Origin: an uncultured Azospirillum sp.
GTDB taxonomy: Bacteria > Pseudomonadota > Alphaproteobacteria > RF32 > CAG-239
Reading direction: 5' to 3'
Length of the DNA: 61,999 nucleotides
Assembly (NCBI GenBank): GCA_900542055.1
Contig: UQMA01000005.1
Location: 1-61,999 of the forward strand
The notes under the pieces were generated by a model. The model saw only the letters and a program-made list of their open reading frames with translations, made no database searches and was not told the origin of the DNA. Within the stretch, counting starts at the first letter, position 1. The number at the start of each line of letters is the position of its first letter. A program made the translations under genes and the position numbers. Of the stretch, positions 7,551-15,354 are shown piece after piece.

Positions 7551-8876
7551 ATGAGTCCTGTATATTTATATATTTTTAACCTAGTACTTGTTTTTGTTCT
7601 GGTTTTTGCTAACGCTTTCTTTGTTGTTTCTGAATTTTCAATTGTTAAAATACGCCGCACCAAGCTTGAAGAATTGGCTCATAACGGCAGTAAACGGGCT
7701 AAAATCGGACTAAAAATCAATGAACGGCTCAATACTTATCTTAGCGCTATTCAATTGGGCATTACTTTAGCTTCGCTTGGCCTAGGTTGGATTGGGGAAC
7801 CGGCTGTTTCAAAATTGCTCGAAGCTCTTTTTGGCGCATGGTTTGCCGACAATCCGGTTTTGCTGCATTCTCTTAGTTTTGGTATTGCTTTTGGCTTTAT
7901 TACTTTGTTGCACGTTGTTCTCGGTGAATTGGTGCCAAAATCATTGGCTATTCAGGATACTGAACGTTATGCCTTGATTATTGCTCCGGCTCTTTACACT
8001 TTTAACCGTATTTTTTCGCCGTTCATTTGGGTATTTGACCATGTAACTATCGGAATCCTGAAAATCATGGGTATCAAACCAAGTGATGAAAACGGAGACG
8101 CACATTCCGAAGAAGAAATAAAATTGATCATCGACGCTTCGCAAAAAGGCGGAATTATTGATGACACAGAAGGAGAAATCATCCAAAACGCAATCTGTTT
8201 TTCAGAAACCTGCGCGCACGAAATTATGATTCCGCGGCAAGATATCAAATGCGTTGATAAAAATTCAAGCTATAATGAGGCTATGGATTTTATACGCAAG
8301 CATAATCATACCCGCTTTCCGCTCTGCGACAAGGACAAAGATCATATTGTCGGTATGGTTCATATCCGTGATATTTTGGAACATCCTGAAGATAAAGACG
8401 CCAAAGACTTTTTGAACCGTATTTCACGCCAGATTTTATTTGTTCCAGAAAACAAATCGATTTCGGACATTCTCCACCAGATGATGCTAAAACATATTCA
8501 TTTGGCTATCGTGGTTGATGAATACGGCGGAACAGCCGGAATGCTTTCAATGGAAGATATTCTTGAAGAACTGGTCGGCGATATCAGAGATGAACACGAT
8601 GAGCCCTCTGAGCCAATAAAGAAAATAGATGAAAGCAGCTGCGAATTTGACGGACTTTATTTAATTGAAGACGCTTTTGACTGCATGAACCTCCCGCATT
8701 TTGAACCGGAAGAAAGCACCATTGGCGGTTATGTTTTCGGATTAATCGGCAGAGAACCAAAAGTCGGAGATACGGCTGAAGACGAGTTTTGCCGTTATGA
8801 AGTTATGGCTGTAGATAATATGCGGATAACAAGGGTAAAAATTCATATAAAACCGCAAGAAATATCAGCTGAATAA
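7551..8876 (+). CDS. CorC/TlyC (HlyC) family membrane protein with CBS domains
   Basis: A 441-residue protein with the typical order: DUF21/CNNM-like membrane domain (about residues 1-180), paired CBS domains (about 205-330) and a C-terminal CorC_HlyC domain (about 350-435). Conserved strings such as NAFFVVSEFSIVKIR, MIPR and VVDEYGGTAG are present. Members are linked to Mg2+/Co2+ handling; the old haemolysin label is not supported by mechanism. The SD (TTGAGGT) lies about 16 bases from the ATG, farther than usual, but no better start exists. It is followed by a bidirectional terminator. Confidence 0.9.
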   Translation: MSPVYLYIFNLVLVFVLVFANAFFVVSEFSIVKIRRTKLEELAHNGSKRAKIGLKINERLNTYLSAIQLGITLASLGLGWIGEPAVSKLLEALFGAWFADNPVLLHSLSFGIAFGFITLLHVVLGELVPKSLAIQDTERYALIIAPALYTFNRIFSPFIWVFDHVTIGILKIMGIKPSDENGDAHSEEEIKLIIDASQKGGIIDDTEGEIIQNAICFSETCAHEIMIPRQDIKCVDKNSSYNEAMDFIRKHNHTRFPLCDKDKDHIVGMVHIRDILEHPEDKDAKDFLNRISRQILFVPENKSISDILHQMMLKHIHLAIVVDEYGGTAGMLSMEDILEELVGDIRDEHDEPSEPIKKIDESSCEFDGLYLIEDAFDCMNLPHFEPEESTIGGYVFGLIGREPKVGDTAEDEFCRYEVMAVDNMRITRVKIHIKPQEISAE

Positions 8877-8882
8877 AAATGT

Positions 8883-8918
8883 AAAAAAGCAGATTTCAAA
8901 AAGAAATCTGCTTTTTTT
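8883..8918. terminator. Bidirectional terminator
   Basis: A 15-bp stem (AAAAAAGCAGATTTC and complement) with a short A-loop between the convergent genes at 8876 and 8943. Confidence 0.9.
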
Positions 8919-8942
8919 ACATTTTTAACTTGCGTATGCAAA

Positions 8943-9212
8943 TTAACAAAGTTTCTTCTCTGCCGGAACACAATATTGCGTTTCATAAGCCTTATCCACA
9001 CTGCATCTGTGACGACGTGACGGAGGAGGAGGCGCAGGACGATGACGAGGCGGCGGAACCGGATGATAGTGCCGATGAGGTGGAGGTGGCGGAGCCGGAA
9101 CCACATATATCGGCGGTCCATAAGGATCAAGCAATCTATCAACAGTTGCACAACCGGTTAACAACGGAATGCATAACACTGCCCCAAAAATGCATTTAAA
9201 ATAATTTTTCAT
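8943..9212 (-). CDS. Small Pro/His/Arg-rich lipoprotein
   Basis: About 89 residues. A lipoprotein signal peptide ends at LLTGC (Cys near residue 20). The mature part is dominated by runs of proline with His and Arg (about residues 40-70) and ends with two cysteines that could form a disulfide. It is probably anchored to a membrane facing the periplasm. No family recognised. Start at the ATG at 9212 is preferred over a TTG two codons upstream; no clear SD is visible. Confidence 0.7.
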   Translation of the reverse strand: MKNYFKCIFGAVLCIPLLTGCATVDRLLDPYGPPIYVVPAPPPPPHRHYHPVPPPRHRPAPPPPSRRHRCSVDKAYETQYCVPAEKKLC

Positions 9213-9270
9213 ATTCAATATATTTTAAGGATTAATAATTTCTTTGTGTAAAAAAAATAGCACAGAAAAA

Positions 9271-9298
9271 ATATTTTGTCTATAAATAAACAAAATAT
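9271..9298. promoter_or_regulatory. 28-bp dyad resembling a serine-recombinase crossover site
   Basis: Two 12-bp half-sites, ATATTTTGTCTA (9271-9282) and the inverted ATATTTTGTTTA (9287-9298), match at 11 of 12 positions and flank a 4-bp centre. Site I of resolvase res regions has this 28-bp geometry. It lies about 100 bp upstream of a serine-recombinase gene. Only one such dyad was found nearby, so binding by that enzyme is inference. Confidence 0.4.
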
Positions 9299-9400
9299 AG
9301 TTTTTATCCGTTTGCCTTAATAACAAAATTTTTAAAATGGCTTTATTTTTCAATCAGTTATCCTGCCTCTGTTTTTAATATCAGAAAAGGATAATATACT

Positions 9401-10003
9401 ATGATTTATGGTTATATAAGAATTAGCACAGATAAACAAAGTGCTGAAAATCAACGTTTTGAAATCAAACGATTTGCGTCGCAAAACAGCATTATTATAG
9501 ATTACTGGATAGCCGAAACCATCAGTTCCACAAAAAATTTACAAAAAAGAAAGCTGGGCGCCCTGTTGGTTAAATTACAAAAAGGAGACATTTTAGTTGC
9601 CAGCGAACTTTCACGTTTGGGACGCAACCTGTTGCAAGTAATGGGGATATTGGCTGAATGTATGAATCGCGAATGTCAGGTCTGGACTATCAAGGATAAT
9701 TATCGTTTGGGATCTGACATTCAGTCAAAAGTTTTAGCTTTTGCCTTTTCATTGTCTGCCGAAATCGAGCGCGCGCTTATATCCTCGCGCACCAAAGAAG
9801 CTTTGGCTCGAATCAAATCCGAAGGCAAAAAGCTCGGACGGCCGCATGGCAGTAAAAGCAAAGGTATATTAAACGATAAAGAAAATCAGATAAAAGAAAT
9901 GATTGGCAGCGGAAATTCTGTTGCAGAAATCGCCAAACACTGCAAATGCAATCGCTTGACGGTCTATCGTTTTCTTGAACAAAAAGATTCTTATCTAAAT
10001 TAA
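9401..10003 (+). CDS. Serine recombinase (resolvase/invertase family)
   Basis: A 200-residue protein of typical small-invertase length. The N-terminal catalytic domain carries the nucleophile Ser9 in YIRIS and the SRLGRN arginine motif near residues 71-76. A linker helix follows, then a C-terminal helix-turn-helix (about 165-195) for DNA binding. Such enzymes cut and rejoin short dyad sites to invert or resolve DNA. The SD (AAAGGA) is well placed. No transposase is adjacent and no invertible segment is evident, so its job cannot be fixed; the 28-bp dyad upstream is a candidate target. Confidence 0.9.
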   Translation: MIYGYIRISTDKQSAENQRFEIKRFASQNSIIIDYWIAETISSTKNLQKRKLGALLVKLQKGDILVASELSRLGRNLLQVMGILAECMNRECQVWTIKDNYRLGSDIQSKVLAFAFSLSAEIERALISSRTKEALARIKSEGKKLGRPHGSKSKGILNDKENQIKEMIGSGNSVAEIAKHCKCNRLTVYRFLEQKDSYLN

Positions 10004-10012
10004 AGCCTTGCT

Positions 10013-10038
10013 CAAATCCCCGATTATTCGGGGATTTG
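10013..10038 (+). terminator. Hairpin after the recombinase gene
   Basis: Perfect 11-bp stem CAAATCCCCGA with complement and a 4-nt loop. It lacks a long T-tail, so termination may be partial. Confidence 0.6.
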
Positions 10039-10068
10039 ATATCACAAAAAAATATTGCAAAAAAACTA

Positions 10069-10099
10069 TTGACTTAGAGTTAACTCTCACATTTATGAT
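10069..10099 (+). promoter_or_regulatory. MerR-type promoter with 19-bp spacer and central palindrome
   Basis: TTGACT (10069-10074) and TATGAT (10094-10099) are 19 bp apart, and the perfect palindrome AGAGTTAACTCT (10076-10087) fills the spacer. An overlong spacer with a dyad between the two hexamers is the hallmark of promoters untwisted by MerR-family activators. The sequence resembles sites I recall for the AdhR/NmlR branch. No MerR gene is in the window. Confidence 0.65.
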
Positions 10100-10130
10100 T
10101 ACTTATCAGAATCGAAAAAAGGAGTATTAA

Positions 10131-11261
10131 ATGATAAGTTGCGCTATTATCACGTCATTACTGGGCTGTTTTATAACTTTGTTTTTATTTGCAAGACACA
10201 TCTATTTTCTGGAGCTGCCTTTTTGGGCCGACATTTGCTGTATTGCCGCTATGCTGATAATAGGATGTTTTCCTCTGTTGTCCGAATATAATTTCGAAAA
10301 ATTTTTAGGAGCGGCATATCCTATTTATCGATATACTTTATACTTTGTTTTTGTGGGAAGCATTATCTTTTTCACATTGACTATAATAAGCGATGTATTT
10401 GCTTTTGCTTCATTAAAAATGGGATTAATCAAAAATATGCCGACAGGCATTTACAGTCTTTGCATTTTGGCTGTTTCTGCTTTATGCAGCTTTTATGCAC
10501 TATACGCCGGTATAAAAATTCCAGATGTTAAAAGCATAAATTTATATTCAGATAAAATAACCGAAGCAAAAAAAATAGTATTGCTCAGCGATATTCATAT
10601 CCACCGCGTTATAAATCCAGAAAAAGTTAAAGGAATTGTCGATGCAGCCAATAAATTAAATTCCGACATCATTTTACTGGATGGAGACATCATTGACGAC
10701 GATGTTGAAAAAGTGCACAATATCAGTTTGCTGTTACAAGAATTAAAGGCAAAAGAAGGAATATATTTTGTAACCGGAAATCATGAATTTTACGCAGGTT
10801 ACAAACAATCCGTGCAGGAATTGAAAAGTTTTGGATTTAAATTTTTGGAAAATGACGGCGTATCTCTCGGAAATATTTATTTAGCCGGTATTCCAGATGT
10901 TTTTTCAGGAGCAAATTTCGGGCGGACAGCAAATATTGAAAAGGCTTTTGCCTTTGCCGACAACAACCAATTCAAAATCTTGATGTCGCATACCCCGACT
11001 GATTTTCATGCCGGCAATAATTTTGATTTGGAACTATCAGGACATACTCATGGCGGTCAGATTTTCCCTTTTCATATCCTAACCAAAATTCACAACAAAT
11101 ATTTGGCAGGCATGTATGATATGGAAAATGACGCTAAAATCTATGTTACCAGCGGTTCTGGACAATGGGGACCGCAAATGCGTTTTTTGGCCCCTTCTGA
11201 AATTACATTAATTAATATTTTACCTGAAGGAAATAAAAAAACTGATGCCGAATATAAATAA
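10131..11261 (+). CDS. Membrane-anchored calcineurin-like metallophosphoesterase
   Basis: A 376-residue protein with four N-terminal membrane segments (about residues 1-130) and a cytosolic or periplasmic phosphoesterase domain. Metal ligand motifs are all present: SDIHIH (Asp154, His156), LDGDIIDD (Asp186), GNHEF (Asn217, His218), SHTP (His287) and SGHTHGG (His305, His307). The layout is that of YkuE/YaeI-type enzymes, some of which act on lipid-linked or UDP-sugar pyrophosphates. The start has an excellent SD (AAAAGGAG). Expression is probably controlled by the MerR-type promoter just upstream. The substrate is not known. Confidence 0.88.
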   Translation: MISCAIITSLLGCFITLFLFARHIYFLELPFWADICCIAAMLIIGCFPLLSEYNFEKFLGAAYPIYRYTLYFVFVGSIIFFTLTIISDVFAFASLKMGLIKNMPTGIYSLCILAVSALCSFYALYAGIKIPDVKSINLYSDKITEAKKIVLLSDIHIHRVINPEKVKGIVDAANKLNSDIILLDGDIIDDDVEKVHNISLLLQELKAKEGIYFVTGNHEFYAGYKQSVQELKSFGFKFLENDGVSLGNIYLAGIPDVFSGANFGRTANIEKAFAFADNNQFKILMSHTPTDFHAGNNFDLELSGHTHGGQIFPFHILTKIHNKYLAGMYDMENDAKIYVTSGSGQWGPQMRFLAPSEITLINILPEGNKKTDAEYK

Positions 11262-11270
11262 GTAACTTTT

Positions 11271-11298
11271 AAGCCCTGTTTTTGACAGGGCTTTTTTT
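11271..11298 (+). terminator. Terminator after the phosphoesterase gene
   Basis: Perfect 8-bp stem AGCCCTGT/ACAGGGCT followed by seven T. Confidence 0.92.
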
Positions 11299-11323
11299 AA
11301 ACCTTTTTCAGATTATATTCTAA

Positions 11324-11470
11324 GAAGGCAATTTATTTACATTTTTTAACAAACGGCTTGATATTCCTGCATATATAGATATCGGATTAATCATATCCGG
11401 AGTTTTAATCGTTAATATTTTTCTCAAACAGTCAAAAACCAGAGTAATAATTCTGATTTTAGCAAGTTGA
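11324..11470 (+). pseudogene. C-terminal remnant of an SMR-family (EmrE-like) efflux pump
   Basis: Reading frame 11324-11470 encodes about 48 residues including FFNKRLDIPA and GLIISGVLIVNIF. These align by eye with the last membrane helix region of small multidrug resistance pumps such as EmrE (FFGQRLDLPA ... GVLIINL). The frame begins after a TAA, has no start codon or SD, and lacks the first two thirds of the family's usual 105-110 residues. It begins immediately after the upstream terminator, suggesting a deletion removed the front. I interpret it as a decayed gene. Confidence 0.65.
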
Positions 11471-11495
11471 CAAAGCAATGTATTTTGTTTAACAT
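11467..11495 (+). promoter_or_regulatory. Candidate promoter of the glycosyltransferase-epimerase pair
   Basis: Consensus TTGACA (11467-11472), 17-bp spacer, TAACAT (11490-11495), 31 bp ahead of the start codon. Confidence 0.6.
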
Positions 11496-11525
11496 AGTTT
11501 ATCGTTTATCAAGGTGTTTCAAAGT

Positions 11526-12389
11526 ATGACAAGTGTTTATTATATCGCCGTTTGGCCGATTGTTCAATTATTGCATAAAATCAGATTTGTAAAAGAAAAT
11601 ACATACAAAGATATGCGCAAAAAATATTATTGCAGCAAAATGACTTTATTTGCGGCTGTACACAATTTTTTAGCCCGCGGAAAAGTCAAACGCTATTTCA
11701 ACTTGCATACAAAAAACTCAAAAATGGTTATTTATACCTGTCTGACCGGCGGTTATGACGCTTTGCTTATTCCAGATTTTATCAATTCGGAATGTGATTA
11801 TATTTGTTTCACTGATGATAAAGAACTTATTGCAAAAGGCTATTTCGGACCTTGGAAAATAGAACCGCTGCATTTTTCGGAATTGAACAACAGCAAAAAC
11901 AATCGTTGGCACAAAATGCACCCTCACCTTTTGTTTCCTGATTATCAAAACAGCCTTTATATAGATTCTAATGTTAATTTCCGCACCGGAAAAGTGTTTG
12001 AATATATTCGTTCGGTTCCCAAAAAATGCTTTATTGCCGTTCCTCGCCACGCTTGTCGGGATTGTATATATGAAGAAGCTGATTTTGTTGTAAGCCATAA
12101 TATTGACACGGCTGAAAATGTTAATCCGCTGATTGAAAAATATCATAATGAAAACTTTCCAGAACATTTCGGTATGGGAGAAAACAATGTTATTTTTCGC
12201 CGTCATCACAATTCCCGCTGTGTCCAGTTAATGGAAGAATGGTGGGACATATTTAACCGTTATTCAAAACGTGACCAACTAACTTTGTTTTATTTGTTTT
12301 GGAAAGAAAAAATAAATTTTGTTTTTTTCGGCCCTTATTCATTCAAAAAAGATCATAAAAATTTCAGAATTTATAAACATAAAGGATAA
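11526..12389 (+). CDS. Putative glycosyltransferase (DUF616/TOD1-like)
   Basis: About 287 residues, starting at the ATG at 11526 with AAGGTG nine bases upstream. After a variable N-terminus, the segment IYTCLTGGYDAL (near residues 70-82) and the later LYIDSNV match the N-terminal fold and acidic metal-binding style of DUF616-type glycosyltransferases. A conserved-looking GMGENNV follows near residue 217. No membrane segment is obvious apart from a weak one near the start. It is three bases upstream of a sugar-nucleotide epimerase gene, supporting a role in surface polysaccharide assembly. Donor and acceptor are unknown. Confidence 0.7.
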   Translation: MTSVYYIAVWPIVQLLHKIRFVKENTYKDMRKKYYCSKMTLFAAVHNFLARGKVKRYFNLHTKNSKMVIYTCLTGGYDALLIPDFINSECDYICFTDDKELIAKGYFGPWKIEPLHFSELNNSKNNRWHKMHPHLLFPDYQNSLYIDSNVNFRTGKVFEYIRSVPKKCFIAVPRHACRDCIYEEADFVVSHNIDTAENVNPLIEKYHNENFPEHFGMGENNVIFRRHHNSRCVQLMEEWWDIFNRYSKRDQLTLFYLFWKEKINFVFFGPYSFKKDHKNFRIYKHKG

Positions 12390-12392
12390 TCC

Positions 12393-13340
12393 ATGAAAAT
12401 TTTAATTACCGGAGGAGCCGGTTTTATAGGGTCAAGTTTGGCCGATTCTTTATTGAACGAAGGCAACGATATTGTCGTTGTTGATAATTTTAACGACTAT
12501 TATGCTTATGAAATCAAAGAAGCTAATGTAAAACATAATTTAGACAATCCTCATTACCATCTTTATAAAATTGATTTGACAGACAAAAATGCTCTTAAAA
12601 ACGTTTTTGCCGAAAATAACTTTGATACAGTTGTTCATTTGGCCGGAAGAGCCGGCGTTCGTCCTTCTATTGAGCGGCCTGAAGATTATGTCGAATCTAA
12701 CATACTCGCTACAATTCATATTTTGGAATTGATGAAAGATTTTAATGTAAAAAAATTGGTTTTTGCCTCATCTTCATCTGTTTATGGAAACTGCAAAGCT
12801 CAAATTTTCAGCGAAGATCTAAAAGTTACTGAACCGATTTCACAATATGCCGCCACAAAATCAGCTTGCGAACAATTTTGTTACACTTACCACAAACTTT
12901 ACAACATGAATATTGTCTGCTTGAGATTTTTTACCGTATACGGACCTCGGCAAAGACCTGATTTGGCCATTCATAAATTCACCGATTTAATCAGCAAACA
13001 CCAACCCATTCCTGTTTTTGGAGATGGAACAACCAAAAGAGATTATACTTACATTGACGATATAATTTCAGGTGTCAAAGCCGCTATTGCATACAATAAA
13101 ACCCCTTATGAAATTATAAATTTGGGCGGCGGAGAACCGGTAAGCCTTTCGCAAATGATAAAAACAATCGAAACAACCTTAGGCGAAAAAGCTATAATCG
13201 ACCGTAAACCAATGCAAAAAGGCGATGTTGACAAAACTGTTTCTGATATAAGCAAAGCACAGCGCTTGTTGGGATACAATCCGCAAACACGTTTTTCAGA
13301 CGGTATTGCAAAATTTATAAAATGGTGGAAAAACAAATAA
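12393..13340 (+). CDS. NAD-dependent sugar-nucleotide epimerase (UDP-glucuronate 4-epimerase-like)
   Basis: A 315-residue short-chain dehydrogenase of the extended type. The Rossmann motif GGAGFIGS is at residues 7-14, the catalytic Tyr-Lys pair is in YAATK, and the substrate-side strings FFTVYGPRQRPD and GDGTTKRDYTYIDD are typical of UDP-hexose and UDP-glucuronate epimerases. It would interconvert sugar nucleotides in the cytosol, feeding the glycosyltransferase encoded just upstream; the SD AAAGGA overlaps that gene's end. The exact sugar cannot be told from sequence alone. Confidence 0.88.
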   Translation: MKILITGGAGFIGSSLADSLLNEGNDIVVVDNFNDYYAYEIKEANVKHNLDNPHYHLYKIDLTDKNALKNVFAENNFDTVVHLAGRAGVRPSIERPEDYVESNILATIHILELMKDFNVKKLVFASSSSVYGNCKAQIFSEDLKVTEPISQYAATKSACEQFCYTYHKLYNMNIVCLRFFTVYGPRQRPDLAIHKFTDLISKHQPIPVFGDGTTKRDYTYIDDIISGVKAAIAYNKTPYEIINLGGGEPVSLSQMIKTIETTLGEKAIIDRKPMQKGDVDKTVSDISKAQRLLGYNPQTRFSDGIAKFIKWWKNK

Positions 13341-13368
13341 TCTCTACCGATATTATCCCTGCGCAATT

Positions 13369-13404
13369 CAAAAACTGCCTTGTTTTTTAAAGACAGTTTT
13401 TTTT
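13369..13404 (+). terminator. Terminator after the epimerase gene
   Basis: Imperfect stem AAAACTGcCTT with AAaGaCAGTTTT and an eight-T tail. Confidence 0.75.
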
Positions 13405-13415
13405 ATTATTTATAT

Positions 13416-13443
13416 TTGCAAAATAAAAATTAAATGCTATAAT
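13416..13443 (+). promoter_or_regulatory. Candidate promoter of the 13483 gene
   Basis: TTGCAA (13416-13421), 16-bp spacer, perfect TATAAT (13438-13443). Confidence 0.6.
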
Positions 13444-13482
13444 TAGACAAAATATGCAGAAAAGTTTAAAGAGGCAAAAAAA

Positions 13483-14514
13483 ATGGCTGATCGTGAAGAT
13501 GTAAAACGGAAAATAAGTTTGATAAAAGGAGAAAGGGCTGTCAAAAAAGCCGCTGTTATTGCCGGTATCGGTTTATTCTCGCTTTTTCCTAAATTTGCTA
13601 ATGCGCAAACACAGTCAAAAACTGCCAATACATTTAAAACAGAACAAACTGTCGGCAAAAAAAACGCACAGCAAGCTGCAAATAACAAAAAGAGCAATAC
13701 TGCCGATAACGAAACCGGTTTGAAAGCTGCGGCGGCAGAATTGGCTGGAAACGCTGATTTTATGGCTAATTTTCTACTTGAAGAAGGCGAAAATATTGCC
13801 AAAAACTTTGATATGAAAGATTTTGATTTAACAGCTGAGATGACTAAAGGAATTGAAAACGGAAGCAGCTGCGAAGATTTAAACAGATTTGCCTTGAGCT
13901 CCAAGACAGGAAATCCCGACGGTCACCATTGTTATCGCGGAACGAAAGATATATTAAAGAATGTTGGTATAAATTTGTCGGGCGAAAATGCTTATGAAGC
14001 CGTTGGACAATTACGCGCTCTGCCTCAATTTACCGAAATCAAATGCGACTATGATATGCTGCCGTATGTTCCAAAAGGCTCTGTTGTTGTCCAAGGCAAA
14101 GGAAACACTAAGAGCGGGCATATTTTTGTTGTAAGTCAAGACACAAACGGAAACAAATTTCAACGTTGCGGCAGAACTTATCCTTTGCCGAAAAGCAACC
14201 TTCGCAATCGGCGCAGCGGACAAAGATATGGCGGGCTTTATGTTTTTATTCCATCAGACTGCAAATTGGATTTTGAAACGACATTAAATCTCTATAGAGA
14301 AGGAAATTTCAATATTTCGGCAGAAGATATGATATACCAAAGACTCAAAGATGATAAAGGCGATAAAGAAACTGAAGCAAATAAAAACGACAGCCATACA
14401 AAAAATCCAAATGATAAAAATGTGAAAAAACAAGAAAACCAGCATACTGCGACATTGGGAGCAAATGATTTTCTGCGCATAAAAAATAATATTGACCGAG
14501 GTTATAACGGCTGA
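13483..14514 (+). CDS. Secreted Cys/His hydrolase-like protein (CHAP/NlpC-like candidate)
   Basis: A 343-residue protein. A basic N-terminus precedes a hydrophobic stretch (residues 22-41) ending FANAQ, a likely signal peptide cleaved near residue 41. Residues 45-80 are low in complexity. The central part has Cys150 in HHCYRGTKDILKN, and His213 in SGHIFVVSQ followed by Asp220, the spacing and context seen in NlpC/P60 and CHAP amidases. The C-terminal 80 residues are charged and disordered-looking. It may cleave peptidoglycan or a related amide bond in the envelope. Family membership is weak by eye; the catalytic assignment is inference. SD AAAGAGG is present. Confidence 0.7.
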   Translation: MADREDVKRKISLIKGERAVKKAAVIAGIGLFSLFPKFANAQTQSKTANTFKTEQTVGKKNAQQAANNKKSNTADNETGLKAAAAELAGNADFMANFLLEEGENIAKNFDMKDFDLTAEMTKGIENGSSCEDLNRFALSSKTGNPDGHHCYRGTKDILKNVGINLSGENAYEAVGQLRALPQFTEIKCDYDMLPYVPKGSVVVQGKGNTKSGHIFVVSQDTNGNKFQRCGRTYPLPKSNLRNRRSGQRYGGLYVFIPSDCKLDFETTLNLYREGNFNISAEDMIYQRLKDDKGDKETEANKNDSHTKNPNDKNVKKQENQHTATLGANDFLRIKNNIDRGYNG

Positions 14515-14523
14515 TTTCCACTA

Positions 14524-14552
14524 TTTACAAACACTCAGAGTTATTATATAAA
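14524..14552 (+). promoter_or_regulatory. Candidate promoter of the DUF1189-like gene
   Basis: TTTACA (14524-14529), 17-bp spacer, TATAAA (14547-14552). Confidence 0.45.
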
Positions 14553-14590
14553 TAATTTAAGAGTAAGAGTTATTTGAGGAGTGTTATTAC

Positions 14591-15301
14591 ATGAACAAGA
14601 TTTTTAATTATATTAAAGCCGGCCGCGGTATCGGCGCAAAATTTTTATTGATTTATGCTTTTATCGTGGCGATTGTATACGCATCATCTGTTAAAATTAT
14701 GGGAAATGAAATTGTTCCCGTATTACAGAATGCAGCAGATCAACTGCTGCCGATTAAAATCGAAAACGGAACAATAGTTGAGCCGGCGGACACAATAAAA
14801 TCCGTTCGTCTTGCGTTACCGGATGTTAACTTTCCTTTTATCTTAGATACAACCGTTGACAATATTGATACTACCGGTTTGAAAGACGGTATTTATATTT
14901 CGAAAAAAGCAATATATTTTGTAAATAAAAAACAGACCAAATCTTATAATTTTGAAGATTCCGTAACTCTTGATAAAGCTGATTATACGGATATGTTCAG
15001 AAAATTTGCCACTTATATTTCTGTGATTTGCGGAATTTTTGCCTTTATCTTTTTATATATTCTTTATTTGGCATTCACTTGCTTTTATGCTCTTTTTGCA
15101 ATGGCTTTTGCCAAAATGTTTAAGGTTTCGCTGGATTATGCAGCAAGTATGCGTTTGAGCGCAGTATCTTATATTGCGACTTCAGCTGTTTCATTGTTAT
15201 TAACATTTGCAGGATTAAGCACAGGAATAAGAGTTTTCTTTGTTTCCATTTTAATTTTGCAGATTATCATCGTTAAAATTCTAAAAACAAACAAAGCTTA
15301 G
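14591..15301 (+). CDS. DUF1189-like membrane protein
   Basis: A 236-residue inner-membrane protein: one N-terminal membrane helix (about 17-37), an extracytoplasmic loop of about 100 residues and three or four helices at the C-terminus (about 140-232). This layout and the loop pattern (PFILDTTVDN ... ISKKAIYF) match DUF1189 proteins, whose function is unknown. The SD GAGGAG is well placed. It is separated from the convergent HdeD-like gene by a shared terminator. Confidence 0.75.
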   Translation: MNKIFNYIKAGRGIGAKFLLIYAFIVAIVYASSVKIMGNEIVPVLQNAADQLLPIKIENGTIVEPADTIKSVRLALPDVNFPFILDTTVDNIDTTGLKDGIYISKKAIYFVNKKQTKSYNFEDSVTLDKADYTDMFRKFATYISVICGIFAFIFLYILYLAFTCFYALFAMAFAKMFKVSLDYAASMRLSAVSYIATSAVSLLLTFAGLSTGIRVFFVSILILQIIIVKILKTNKA

Positions 15302-15310
15302 TCTTTAACA

Positions 15311-15344
15311 AAAAAACAGCCTTAATTTTTAAGGCTGTTTTTTT
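15311..15344. terminator. Bidirectional terminator between convergent membrane-protein genes
   Basis: Perfect 10-bp stem AAACAGCCTT/AAGGCTGTTT with A-run and T-run flanks. Confidence 0.9.
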
Positions 15345-15354
15345 GTTAATTTTT

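Noticed and set aside
8930..9199. Rightward frame with acidic repeats opposite the small lipoprotein gene
   Set aside because: The leftward frame has a proper lipobox and ends at the terminator; the acidic residues are the reverse reading of Pro/Arg/His codons.
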